Source: Paraescarpia echinospica (Eukaryota > Annelida > Polychaeta > Sabellida > Siboglinidae). From it: 64,000 nucleotides of DNA. Both the position numbers and the translations under genes were made by a program. Below are positions 45,787 to 58,417 of this stretch, one piece after another. Each line of letters opens with the position of its first letter. Position 1 is the first letter of the stretch. The notes under the pieces were generated by a model that did not search any database, had not been told where the DNA came from, and saw only the letters and a list, made by a program, of their open reading frames with translations. The stretch is taken from the NCBI GenBank assembly GCA_020002185.1, contig CM034533.1:39454396-39518395 (forward strand), written 5' to 3'.

Positions 45787-48700
45787 ATGAGCGTTGTTGT
45801 AGGGTTGACGTTGAAGAAATCATGGAAAATAATCGCTAAACGATTAACTTCCAACAGAAATATATCTAGTGTGACGGTGAGAAGCAGTTAGTGTTGCATA
45901 GGACGAAGTAACAGTCATGACATTTCTGCCATCTGGTGATAATGAAACGCCTGTGTCTAGTGTCGGGCGATAATAGCAGATTATTTGCATTGTTCCAGTG
46001 GGGAACTGGACAGATCAATATTTAGATAATGCGCAATATTTTCCATAGCCATTTGTGTACACAAATTACTGATTACGACTGTATCACCAAAGGCAACGAC
46101 ACACATGCAGTGTTCCTTGTCATCTCGCTGTCTGTGGCTGTGCACAATTTTCGTAAAATCCTACAAACTCACATTTCTTTTGAAAAAATCGACTTGTCGG
46201 GATAATTAATGAAAATGTATGTCGGCTAACATAACCTATATATGGAGCAACAAACCAAGGGAAGCTGTTATCACCATTACAGTATTTTAATCTTAAATTT
46301 GTAACAGCAGTGCCATCTTGGGCTGGTCTCACCATACAATTTGTCCACTGAAAAAACTTAGATAGCTACAAATAACTAGTTTTCAGTTGTTTTTAAATGC
46401 ATCGCTAATTGGCAGGACAGAGATCAATTGTCCATGGAAACAAATAACTTTGGTGATCCCACACAAAAGTTGGTGGTCCAAATATTAACATAATTACACA
46501 ACTAATATACATTTGCAGCTGTAACTAGTAATATACTAGCTCAGGCCAAGTCTGTTCTGCATATTAATTTACTATATTCAGATTAATGAACCAGCAGATA
46601 TAAAATGACAACATAAGCAATAGTTTATTGTTGAAAGAAAAACACCAATGTTGCAAACTACAACACATACCACAACACGAATGTCTGCAGAGGTCTACCC
46701 AGAACTGTTGCCATCATCTGCAGGAGTCTACCCAGAACTGTGGCCATCATCTGCAGGAGTCTACCCAGAACTGTTGCCATCATCTGCAGGAGCACTGGGA
46801 CTGTCAGGCTCTAAGAAACTCTCGCTCCAGTCACTGACAGTGACTCCAGCTAAATCTAAGCTGGAATCGGACAGTGAGTCACTGTCCAAGTCCAACTCGG
46901 ATTTGAAGTCGGGCATCCTTGCGTCGGATGTATTCTACATGTGGATAACTGAACTATCTTCATCTCATATCTGTGAGGACACCTCACACCCCCTTTATGT
47001 GATGAAATAGATATTCCAATTTCAATGAACCATTTCATGCTTATTCAGTTGTTTTATCAACAATTAGTAGAAACCTGGTTATTGTTGTTACAGAGTGAGA
47101 TGTTGTTGTTTCCAGATTGCAGGTCTTCCGTCCTATGTCCGGGTGGTAGAAGTTGGTCCCAGGGACGGACTGCAAAATGAAAAGGTTTGTGGTCAGCAAC
47201 ATTCAGTAGATACGAATGTTTTTATGAATGCACACGTTAATGTTACACAAGTGTTGTGGCATTGTGTACAGTGTGTATGCAAGATGCTATCATGCTATGG
47301 AGATTTTATCAGATTGTTGACTCGTGTATAAAAGTATTTTCTAGTAATCAGCCTCTCTTCAAAATATAATAAAAAATATGACATTTTGTCAAAGGAAACA
47401 AAAGTATATAGTTCCACATGATGTCACGTTGAATGGAAATACAGTCAAACCTCGCTTTGCGATCACCTTGGCAATACAGCCACCTTGCAGTTATGGTCAC
47501 CATATGTTAGTCCCATGTATGTTCCATATACAGTAAAGTATAGGAAATTAGTTCTGCTAATATGGTCACCTTGCTAGCCAGGTCACTTTTGTTCTGACCT
47601 AATGGCGTCCTTAATCTTGAGGTTCCACTGTATGTGAAATATTTGCAGTTTAGGTAGTATTCAATGTTGGGTAGCTCAGTGACCTCTACACTTTACGAAG
47701 TACTAGTGTTTGTGTATGTATATCACCAATATGTTCATGCAGCACTCAGACGGAGCACATGCACAAGCATGTGTGCACACATAATTACACACAAGCATGC
47801 ACAATTGCACGCAAACAAAACCACATACACACAAATTCTTGCATGGGAACACACACTGTCACACACAAACACACACTGTCACACACAAACACAGACAATC
47901 ACAAACACACACTGTGACACACAAACACAGACAATCACAAATACACACACACTTTTACAACCCTGCGAACATAAAGACAAATGCACACTCCTGTGAAACC
48001 CCCCCACTCTTCCATACCCTCTCCACTCTTACAAACAACTGTACATTTCTAAAATAATTATATTTATAAACTGAATCAATATGTTTTAGTACAACAACAG
48101 TTGGAATAGTTATCTTCCATTCACAGGAGATTGTACCAACAGCAACAAAGGTGGAGTTTGTGAACCGTCTATCCGAGTGCGGATTCTCACAGATTGAAGT
48201 CACCAGCTTTGTCTCACCCAAATGGGTTCCTCAGGTAACCACTTCAGTAGCACTGCACATATTCTTACAAGACCGTAGCTTTATGGATATGGAACGATGT
48301 AAAATAATCACTATTATTATTATTTATCGAGAGACCCGTCCATCCATCATTTTGATGGGCTGAGATAATTTTTAGCTGATGGGCTGTCAGACAGGCTGTC
48401 CCATCCTATAACTTTAACAAGCATCATAAAAGGCAGGGCCATGCGTGTAGCTAGCAATAAGCATTTGCTTCGATATTATGTTGGGTTTGGCAAGAGAAGA
48501 ATTCCACTTCAGATCGTGGCTATACTAGGAATAGAACATCATTTATGTGGTTACATGTATAATATACATCACATTATGAGACATTCAGTAGACAACAAGT
48601 GCACCTAATGTCTAAGGAGATCCTCTGGAAACCCCTTCGTTCTACTCTGATGGAACTTGGTTGTAGATGGCGGACCAGACGGAGGTGATGTCGAGAATCA

Positions 48701-51700
48701 AGAAGCACAGTGGGGTGGTGTATTCAGCTCTCACTCCCAACATGAAGGGCTTCCAGACAGCCGTAAGTCACATCTAAGATCCACAAAAATGATGTACCAT
48801 TGAGACCTATAGTGTCAAGTATAGGCAGCATAACATACAAGACAGCAATATACCTAGCCAGCATTCTGAGTCTACTTGTTGGAAAAACAGCATACAATTT
48901 GTAATAGTCTGCTGTCTTAGGGGTTTGACTGTTTATTTTTTGAAGAAATCAAAAAATTTGGCATAGGTGACCTATGCTAGGTACTAATGAAATCCTGATA
49001 TAGGACACACCTTTTGGGATGTATTGAAATGCCAGATCAGATCATGATGTACTAAAATAAATGCCTCCTTTTGTCTCCATGAAGTCAAGGTCAAGTCCAG
49101 AAGGTCAATGTGGTGATCTCTAAGTGCCGCAAGATCTGTATATTGTTTAAAAAAATTTAAACCGATCATATCGTGGAGCGCAGTGGTGCAGTGGCTAGAG
49201 CTTCGGACTCTCGACTGAGAGAACCCGGGTTCGAATCCTGTGCTACCTTGTCGAACATTGGGTATGTTTTGCTCCAGTTCACTCAGCTGCATGAATGAGT
49301 ACCTGGTTATAGACAGTGGTGGATATTTGTGTACGAATAGTCTTCGCGCATTAATTGCTGCTTGGCTGGATGCTTCCCAGAGACGTTGAGATGGTGTTTG
49401 ATTGAACACCATCTCGATTAATTAAGGAGTGTTAACGAATCCCAAAAGGTGTATCCTATCAGGATTCGATTAGTACCTATCAAAGGGCACCTGTGTCAAA
49501 TGTTGTGATTACTTCCAAAAAGAATATTATATCCAAAAACTGACCCTAAGACAGCAGACTACAAAGAAGATGAAAGGGTTGGAAGTTCCACCAGGGAGAA
49601 CATTGTGTTTTTTGATGTGACAGCCCTGTTCACTAGTATCCCAGTGACGGTCAGTATCGGTGATCAAGAACCGTTTAAACCGGATACAACACTGAAAGAC
49701 AGATGTGAACTGAACCAGATCACCACAGTTAGAAATCTGTGTGAACATGAGATATGTATGTTATGATAAAGGGTTTTACAAACAGATTGACCATCAACCT
49801 TGGAAATCTTGCTGAACAAGGCTCGGGTCAAATACATTTTGGGGGAACCAAAACAACCTGCAGCACTTTATAGTTCAGTTGATCAAATACAGAGATGTTC
49901 TATTAAAATACTTAAATTTCACATGGTTCAGTTATAAATACGCCATTTAGTGTATAAAATGTTGATAATCTGTAGAAAGTTATGTAATTAAATGTTGGTC
50001 ATCTTTTAACTTATGATGTTCATAATTAATTCATGAAGCATATCACTTTTCATATGCACCTGCTTGCAAATGTGCAGTAATTCTTAGTTAATTGAATATA
50101 GTTTAATGTTGAATTACAATTGACATGCTAATGTAAAATTGTAAATGTTTATTTGCAGATAACTGCTGGAACTCAGGAAGTGGCAGTCTTTGGGGCTGCC
50201 ACAGAGACTTTCTCATGGTCAGTTAGAACTCTACGCATCCCACTTAACCTATCACAAATCATTTTCGTTTATGTTCACATTTTATAATAATAATAAACAT
50301 TGTTTATTCATAATAACCTTGTAAATTATACATTTTATTTTCCTAAAGGTTTAAACCATAAATGTACATATAAAATTGTATAAAACTGGAAACAAATAAT
50401 TACATAAAAGAGTTATTCAGTATTACTGAATAATAGTTTGTGTAGTTTTGTCAGCTGTAGGGAGCATAAATTGTTACTATAGATGTAGGTACTGTGACCC
50501 AAATTTTAAGTCAGATATTTTTGGCCATATGGTTCAGATTGTAGAAAATTTACCATTAGATTGGACTTGAACCACAATGAGATAAGCACAAATATGTATC
50601 GCATAAGCAGGCTGAATTTATCATGTATTGTCTTTATTGTGTTGATAAGCTCAGCAAGAATGTGGCACCTGAGTATGTTGTATATGCAATGTTGTATTGT
50701 AGAATATATGTGTGGATGCATGGCTTTGAATAATTCGTTAGTATTATATACTTATTCTTGTGTCTTTTATTCAATATGTTAAGACATTTTTGGAGAGATC
50801 CGCCAGTTTTAGGGATTCGACTCATGTTTGAATAGGTTAAATGACAACATCTGAGTTGTGTTTACGGCTGTACCCGATATGTTCGTACTGTCAGTGTATT
50901 TGTTGTTTTCAGGAAGAACACAAACTGTTCCATAGAGGAAGGTTTACAGAGGGCTAGGGAGATACTCTCGGTGGCGAAGGAGGCAGATATCCCAGTCAGA
51001 GGGTTGGTTTCTCTTTCAACGTCATGTGCAGATCCATTGCCTTGTTCGTAAGATTGAGACACTGGGAGATCAGTTGCTACCTACATAAAACTAATATATT
51101 TGACATTATCATAACAAAATTATGAAAGTATTTTATAATGGTCAGTGCTATTGACACACAGGAAAATAACAAAGAATATTTCTTACGGAAGAATGGTAAA
51201 ATAATTGTGCAGGTGTGCTCTGTAATGACTAGGTGTATCTTTGGAAATCAGCAGCTATTTTTATTTCCTGAAAGAAAATTATGTAAAATTAATTAATTAT
51301 ATATTTCACTCTCTCATACGAGTCTCACTCTGTCAGAGTATCTTCTGTAACACAGTGTGAGGGTTAATAACATTACCTATTAAACCAGGACATTAATTCA
51401 TGTTACTGCACATTTACTTTATTAAATTCTTAAAAGATTTATTTTTGTTTAAATATAATTTGAATATTTCCTCCATATATACGAAACATGAAAGTGGCTT
51501 CAGAAGGTACTTTGAACCCTTTGAGTTCTGTTGTTTGTGTGGATGTCGATATGGTCATCTACTCATCTTCTGTGTGTGATCTGTCACAACAAAGTGCGTA
51601 TTAATTGCAAAATTGTTAAATGTAATTTTGCACCATTTGTATTCCATGGACCATAAGTTTTAAAATGATACCTAACTTGTTGAAATATCTTCAGTAGTTT

Positions 51701-53169
51701 TTGTTTATTGCTAAAATTGAAGTAACAATTTAAAAGCGACGTCTTGAGAAAAGAGGTAGTTTTAACTCATATTGTCTATGGTTTTTAATATGTGTGTTTG
51801 TAAATGCCTGTATTTTATTAGTTTTGGATTGTTTGTCAAGGGAAATAAACTGGACATTGAAAGATGAGACTATTAGGTAGGCATTTCTGACAAAATCATA
51901 AAATTTATGGGACATGACGTAGACAGCTATTTTTGGCTCATCTGCAGAATAGGCCTGTGTTACTTACTACCTGGTTTGCTGTGGCGTGTCACATGTGTTC
52001 ACCTCTGCTGTGTCTCCATGTCTCGCCATCTCCATGTTTCAGATACATCTCCTGTACAGTCGGCTGTCCGTACGAAGGCAATGTGGACCCGGTCAAAGTT
52101 GCTCTGGTGGGTCAGTTTTGTCTTTCCTGTAGCTCCAACCAACCTGTGCATTCTTCCAAGGTGCAAAGTCATAATTGTTACCCTAAGCTATGTATATTTA
52201 AAACATATTGGATGCCCAAGTGTTTTACTTTTAATGAACCACAATTTGTTTAAATGTAATTTGACCACCATCTCTTTATGAATATCAACCTTTGCCATTC
52301 AAAAATTTCCAGTGCTCCTATAAACTCAGGCGTCTGTCAGATCACGTAAGCAGTATGGAGGTGTGCAGTGTGATGACTAGGTGTGTGTGTATTTATATAT
52401 ATATATATATATAAATAATCTTATTTATTTGTTATCATATTTGTTTAAAATGTTTTAGACATGTTTTTATGTGTATTCATGCATGCATGTTTCAGCCTTG
52501 TCTGTGCCTCACAAAGGCCACAGCTGCTAGATTGTAATCAGTTTATAAATGAATTGTGAATGTTATTTTGTATTTTATGTTTTAATTTGTATTGTATTTA
52601 TTCAGTTTTTTTTAGTTCAACAAGGGAGTAACACCTTATAAGTCGTATGGCTTCAGCTATGTCCCTTCAGCAGCTGCACCATACCATATTTCACACCAAT
52701 TTTGTATTTATTTAGCTTATATTGTTTGTGCCTTTGAACAGGGTTTTAACCCGGATACATGGCGCTTTACAAATTTATCCTGATAATAATATGATGTTGT
52801 TGTTGGATAAACTTTCATTCAATCATTCAGATTGCTAAGACGCTGTATGACATGGGGTGCTACGAGATCTCTCTGGGGGACACGATCGGTGTTGCAACCC
52901 CCGGTGTGATTAAGACGATGTTGACAGAGGTTGTGAAGTTGGTCCCGGCTGACAAGCTAGGCATCCACTGCCACGACACCTACGGCCAGGCCATTGCTAA
53001 CATCTTTGCTGCCCTCCAGGTAGGTTTTGTGGTATTACCTCATGGTGTAGCATACACTTGCTGCCATATATGACAAGTAACCTTTACCTTATAGTTTTAT
53101 GGATATCTTCCCGCCCACCACCACACACACACTCACATATACACAAACACACACACACTCACATATACA

Positions 53170-53204
<35 letters not shown>

Positions 53205-54408
53205 TGTGTAACTAAAATCACCATGCACAAAGAAAGTTATTTCAAGCGCATCCATGTAGCCTGTTAAATGCTGAAGTTTCTATACACCCACCGAGTGATA
53301 GCAAGAGAAGGGATACCTAAACTTTGTCCCTCTTCCCCCAGATGGGAGTGGCGGCTGTGGACAGCTCGGTGGCGGGACTGGGAGGTTGTCCGTATGCAAA
53401 GGGAGCCAGTGGGAACGTATCCACCGAAGACGTTGTCTACCTCCTACATGGCCTTGGCATCAAAACTGTGAGTACCCCAGTGACACAAGGCAGTGGGCAG
53501 GGAAGTACTTCCTAGAGACATAGTCTAAGCAAATGTATTATCCATGGGGATTACTTGAAATTAGCACTTGTATGACCTTATCTGAACTACCTGTGAGCTC
53601 TAATGTGTGGAGACATATTGAGAGACATATATGTTTTAAATATGTATAAAAACATTAGCAAACAAATACATAGTTGATACATGTATATATGGGCTGATGT
53701 CAGCAGTTGGTCATCAAAACATGCAGATAGTTATTGTTTTTATCTGAAGGTTTTTACATATGCATGACCATTGAGGACACTGGAGTATGCGCTGTCACAA
53801 TGATAAGGCTTGGCTGTTAAATTGTGCGTCGGTCAGCATTAATGAATAGTTACTTTTGATGGTGATTTTTGTGACAAGCTGATGGTATCTGATTTTATAT
53901 AGTTGAGCAGGTCGGGTGACGCCATTTTTTATTTTATAGCATTATTATTGTATGCAACATTCCTGTGGCATTCTATAATCCACAGGATTGATAGGTTTTC
54001 ATCATATGCACATGTAAAGCCATTTTTAAACATACTGTTAGTCTGATATCTTCACAGTTCAGAGGATCTATTTTATGAATGTCTATTAGTACTTCTGTCT
54101 GCACGGAGTATGTCGCCTCCAGTACACCAGTTCTTTTGAAATACAAACTTATTGGGTGTATCACATATTCATCATAGAAATACAAATATATGTGAACGTG
54201 AATAGCAGTAATGTTTGTTTTTGCTCCCAGATTAAATGCCTGTTACAGTTGAATGGTGTGTTGGTGTACATATGGTGAGGTTCATATATTCTCCTTGTAG
54301 GGAATCAACATAGACAAAGTGATTTCCACCGGACATTTCATATCTGAGGCTTTACGACGATCAACTCAGTCCAAGGTTGGCCTGGCTAAGGCAAAGTCTA
54401 ATCTATAG
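45787..54408 (+). CDS. HMGCL: Hydroxymethylglutaryl-CoA lyase, complete ten-exon gene
   Basis: Exons 45787-45876, 47116-47184, 48127-48234, 48667-48762, 50159-50217, 50913-51002, 52043-52106, 52831-53019, 53342-53467 and 54301-54408 join in frame to 332 residues (human 325). Exon 1 encodes a basic, serine-rich leader ([16 protein letters not shown], then AKRLTSN) typical of a mitochondrial presequence. The TIM-barrel marks are all present: [11 protein letters not shown] (R46, D47), [29 protein letters not shown] (metal ligands H238, H240) and [14 protein letters not shown] (catalytic C271, N280). Each is shifted by exactly 5 from human numbering. The enzyme splits HMG-CoA into acetyl-CoA and acetoacetate in ketogenesis and leucine breakdown. 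The human C-terminal CKL with its regulatory cysteine is replaced by SNL. The weakest call is exon 1, supported by its ATG, leader composition and phase-0 donor. Confidence 0.96.
46240..46450 (+). repeat. Dispersed repeat in HMGCL intron 1
   Basis: Homologous to 22230-22460 and 38711-38941, with the same sequence blocks in the same order but more diverged. Confidence 0.6.
46697..46795 (+). repeat. Three tandem 33-bp units
   Basis: The block GTCTACCCAGAACTGTTGCC followed by ATCATCTGCAGGA occurs three times with one or two changes. The unit length is a multiple of 3, so the plus frame stays open across it ([11 protein letters not shown] repeated). Confidence 0.85.
46770..46945 (-). other. Possible antisense coding exon or old coding fragment in HMGCL intron 1
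   Basis: After a possible acceptor (TGTAG at about 46946) the minus strand reads openly to a TAG. The peptide is acidic and serine-rich, with [19 protein letters not shown], then [20 protein letters not shown], ending DDGNSSG. The composition looks like a real protein tail rather than random sequence. No partner exon is visible and I do not recognise the protein. It could be an exon of an antisense gene, an exonised repeat or a retrocopy piece. Confidence 0.25.
47442..47630 (+). mobile_element. MITE with inverted ends and TA target
   Basis: The left end CAGTCAAACCTCG and right end TTGAGGTTCCACTG are imperfect inverted repeats, and TA flanks both sides (47440-47441 and 47631-47632), as for Tc1/mariner-type insertions. 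It has no coding capacity. It lies in HMGCL intron 2. A relative is at 2437-2600. Confidence 0.75.
47757..47955 (+). repeat. CA-rich low-complexity tract
   Basis: Interrupted ACACACA and CACAAACACAGACAATCACA repeats in HMGCL intron 2. Open frames here (rich in His and Thr) are artefacts of the repeat. Confidence 0.85.
48903..49563. mobile_element. Inverted repeat arms of about 120 bp flanking a SINE
   Basis: The left arm (48903-49022) and the reverse complement of the right arm (49437-49563) share AGTCTGCTGTCTTAGGG, TAGGTACTAAT, AATCCTGATA and ACACCTTTTGGGAT in the same order. The arms enclose about 410 bp that contain a tRNA-SINE. The right arm is followed directly by a Penelope-type reverse transcriptase fragment. 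Confidence 0.75.
49173..49425 (+). mobile_element. tRNA-derived SINE in HMGCL intron 4
   Basis: A-box-like GTGGTGCAGTGGCTAGAGC and a perfect B-box-like GGTTCGAATCC at tRNA spacing, then a body containing GAATGAGTACCTGGTTATAG. It lies inside the inverted repeat. A fragment of the same tail is at 592-655. Confidence 0.78.
49575..49840 (+). mobile_element. Penelope-like element reverse transcriptase fragment
   Basis: A plus-strand frame from about 49587 reads [17 protein letters not shown], then [20 protein letters not shown]; after a frame change, GFYKQID follows. FDVTxLFTSIPV and the later YxQxD segment are hallmarks of Penelope-type enzymes and not of LINEs. It is short, frameshifted and inactive. 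It lies in HMGCL intron 4. Confidence 0.72.
51583..51975 (+). repeat. About 390-bp dispersed element, copy in HMGCL intron 6
   Basis: Shares order and wording with 59061-59470: TTTTAAAATGATACCT, TTAAAATTGAAG-like sequence, GTTTGTAAATGC, AAACTGGACATTGAAAG, ATTAGGTANGCATTTCTG and TTTGGCTCAT. It is non-coding. The end part TTGGCTCATCTGCAGAATAG resembles the 44-bp minisatellite unit of PSMF1 intron 6. Confidence 0.8.
53125..53203 (+). repeat. CA microsatellite
   Basis: ACACACAC runs with CTCACATATACACAAACACA interruptions in HMGCL intron 8. Confidence 0.9.
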
Positions 54409-57400
54409 ATGGACAACTAGCCAAGACCATTGCCTATCTAGGTAGTGTAGAGAAATGGTTCATGCCAGGTTGACGCTTATCACTAAATTCATCATTCTCA
54501 AATTAGTGTTGAACTAACATTAGTTTCACAATATATTGCGTAATGGAACTTATTTTTGTTTATTGAAAAGGTGCTCATGTAGACTACGGTGGAACATTTC
54601 ACTATTGATTCTTATTAAGAAACTGCTTTCAAAATCAATATATTACAAGAAGAAAGTAGCATATCCGATCATTATGTTAGTGGCCACTGAAGTGGACAGA
54701 AAATTTACTAACAAATATCATGCATCTTCATTCAAAAAGGAATATAAAAGATGGCAATGAAAAGTCCTATCTAAACCGCTATACGGAAAAAGCACTGATT
54801 GCAAAATAAGTTGCTAATATCATCTATTAAATATATTGTTTTTTGTCAGTGTACTGTTAACAGTAGGTGAATGTGCAATAGAAATTTAATAATATATATT
54901 GACAATTTATAGTATAGTGTGTGTAAATATAGTGAGTTGGATGGAAGTGGTTTTAAGCAATGATGCTATTTAACGAGACAGTTTGATTAATTGGATGCGT
55001 GTGGGTGGGGGAAACATTCATTCTAAGTAAGTTGGAATTGTGTTTCTGCAGAATTCCAGGATTCTTGCATCAGTCAGAAGGTTCCCACTAAACCAAAGTA
55101 TTGTGTGATACACCTATGCATACAATCAGTTAATCAGTGCCAGACATCATCAGTATATACAGAGTACATTATGTAAACTCTGAAATTGTTGGTTAGTCTG
55201 TTTCCGTAGCAAACTCCAGAAATTGAAAGCAAGAATAAGGGTCAAACAAAATTGTTTTTGTTTCTGATCTGCACAGGTCACTGTGTTTACTTGGTGGGCA
55301 TATCTAATTTTAGTGTTATTGGTGTCAGACATTAATTTTTAACTAATTATAATTTGTACAATTTAAGCATGTTCTTTTTTTCAAACAAGATTTGAAGGTA
55401 GTACTCAATTTTTTGAAAGCATAATTTTATAAAGTTATTTTGACTGAAAGAAACAAATATTTGTTTGTCAGGCCTATAAGTATGGTCTAGTTGGCTGGCT
55501 TCATTGCTGTGTTTGTGTGTCCATAATATGAATGTGTAAAAATGAAAAAATGGACATTAATGTAACGATGCAGCTGGCTGTGTATGTAGAGTCGACTCGT
55601 ACGTGGGTCATTCAGATGTTAACAGGTTTAGCAATGCCAAAAGCCAACAGCTATGACCTTATGGTAATCCTGATTATGTATTTAGTGCATTTATGGCTGA
55701 ACTGATCAGAAAGCCAGTGAACACATCCTTTGTTAAATCTTTGATAAGTTTCGTAACCTGTTCTTGTTGAAGGATTAGCAGCTGAGCGGGTCATTAATTA
55801 TCGGTTTGTTTGAAGCCAGTCTTAGGGATCATCTCAGAACATAGATGTCCGATATCAGCCAAAATTTCTTTCATCTGGCCCTCAGCCCCGTCCCTCAGCC
55901 CCGTCCTCAGACGACAGTTTGTAAACATTGATGTGATGATATCAATATATTAACAGTATCTGTCCAAAGCATAAAATAACGATGTTCGATGCAGAACAAA
56001 ACTGCCTTTTACCCTCTCCCCCCAATTAATAATATAATAATAAGACAACTTGTAAAGTGCCATAAATCTAAACAAAAGTCCATTCAGAGGTGCTCAAATA
56101 CATTAATACATAAATGCTCAAACCAGAGCTAGTTAATTAAATTATTAAAACCGTGGTACATAGAGCACAGGCAAATAAAACAAACTGAGATAACATTAAT
56201 TAAAAAGTGACATAATATGACATAAATAAGTTAGTTAAATTATAATAAATGAATAATAAATTGCTTAAAAACACTGTTATGGTCGAGTTTGTGCACTAAA
56301 CTATATGTTGAAAGCTTCACGGAAGATATTCGGTGAGGTTTTAAAAGTCGCTTGAATGAGTCATTTTGTGTGGTATCGGACGTCAACATTCTGAGATGAT
56401 CCCTTAGTGAGTATGTTCGTAAGACTGCTCTCCTCACAAATTGCTTATAAATCTACTACTACACATCATCATTAGAGGAGGGTGAAGTAACAGATATCAT
56501 GTTAAAGATATAAACTCTGATTGATTTTATCATAACTTGTTACATGCCATAGTATAAGCTATAACCAGTTTGTTTTATAATTTGATCATTGTTTATTTTT
56601 AATATGTTGGCCTGCCTGTCATGTTTGCATTGCTCACAGAGTGGGATACAATTCTACAGGTGTTTTTATCAATTATCTCAATCAAGTTATATTTTTAGAA
56701 ATGTGGATTTATTTAAACAAATTTGAGCAGTTGAGATGTTAATAGATAAATAGTTTATACTATTTTTATAGCAGGACGTTATGATAAAATGGACAGACTT
56801 TAGATCGGGAGTTGATGTTTGTATGTGGGTAGATGCGATAATGATACATACCAAAGGGGGTAGGTCAGGTTGTGTAATAATCGTAACTGATGTTTGTTTA
56901 AATTGACGGATATACTGAGGTATTCAAGGTTATTAGTATAATTACCAACACCTGATTCATCAGATGCGATTCCATGACGTGCCATTCATATGCATTTCTG
57001 CTATTGTACTGTGTCTTAATTATTAGATATTGAACAGTATTATATTGTATTATTATACACATAATTGGTGTACCTGGGTCTGTACACACGACTGTATACT
57101 GCGTGTTTCAGTCATAGTGTGAGGGCAGGATTTCCTGTGAAAATAAAACAATTACAACACAATTGCTCTTGGTTTTTAGGCAAACTATAGTCCAGACTGT
57201 CTGTGTACATGAAATGTGGAATTTTATTTTTTAAATAAAGGTAGTTGTGCAATAACTGGTTTTAAGGATTAAAAAATCCAAGTTTTATTATACATTGTGT
57301 CAATATTGTGTTATTTCTAAATGCAATAATTTCTTCTGGGCCAGGTATCGGTTGTTAGGATTTATTTTTTGAAACATGTAAAATTTTGCTTATATATTAA

Positions 57401-58417
57401 ACTGGATGACCATGTGATTTCTTAGTTCCACACATGTCACTTAGTCACACCAATTAAACCACCACAGAGATAGAAACACATACGCAGTTTTCCATTATTA
57501 TATTTAAACAAGTTTAATTAAGGCAAACACGACTGTACACTCAGGTGTGTTTTCAGGATAGCATAGAATATAGACATCTACACTGAATGCAAATTTCACT
57601 TAGATCATCCTTAGTATATGTTGCTGATGCTTCTTGAAGTCAGTCCTCCATTTTGTTGATCATTCAGTGTTCCACTAGAGCATATCTTACAGAGGACACT
57701 TCAGTTCACCAAGGGAGTGGTCATTATTTATCAGGGGGTAGGCCAGATGGATCAGACCTTGATTTGAAATCCAAAAATCATGTGCATTTAAGTGTAACCC
57801 ACCCATAATCAGGCGCATTGAAATCTAAAACACACAATGGTAACCAAAATTATAATTAGTAAAAGTTGATGCCTGAAAATTAATCCACCCCCATATTTAC
57901 ACTAAAATCTGATCCTCTCCCAAACTGTGCACATTGAAAACCTGGGTTCATCACAGATTCCTCCAGCTCATTCCCCCTGAATATAATGACCACTTTCAAA
58001 CATTATTTTTTCAATACAGGAACATATTACCAACATCTATCACTGATGACTGTGTAATTAACTAGGAGCGGGAAGACACACAACAGTAATATTTATTTAT
58101 CCACAAGCAGATCCTCCATCACAGTCAATGCTTTTATGAGAAGGCAGAACAATTCGCATCAGACAACATAATTTTAAGAAACAGAAAAAAATACTTTGTA
58201 TTTATATTCATCTGGGTTCTAGCACATGTACTTTTCTGTGTTTTTTGTGTGCATGTTTTTGAGTGGATATGTAGCGACTGTCAGTTGTCTTGCATAAGCA
58301 CGTTTTACAACATACATTATGTTGGTGTTTAGCTGAGTATTTTCTGTGGAAGTCTGCATTTTGGTGTTGTTCAGACAGTTGATGCATATATATTATGAGG
58401 ATGTAGCACTATCTCGT
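54409..58417. other. Intergenic region between HMGCL and DNALI1, no gene seen
   Basis: The 3' ends of HMGCL (+) and DNALI1 (-) face each other across 4 kb of AT-rich sequence. I see no coding exon and no clear mobile element core. A minus-strand AATAAA at 58092-58097, about 320 bp after the DNALI1 stop, is a plausible DNALI1 polyadenylation signal. For HMGCL, an ATTAAA near 54825 is the nearest variant signal. Confidence 0.5.

Noticed and set aside
45608..45823. Minus-strand open frame over the HMGCL start
   Set aside because: It overlaps HMGCL exon 1 in antisense and the GC-rich promoter. The plus-strand exon has a good leader, donor and phase; the minus frame has none.
47664..48057. His/Thr-rich open frames
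   Set aside because: They are products of the CA-rich low-complexity tract in HMGCL intron 2.
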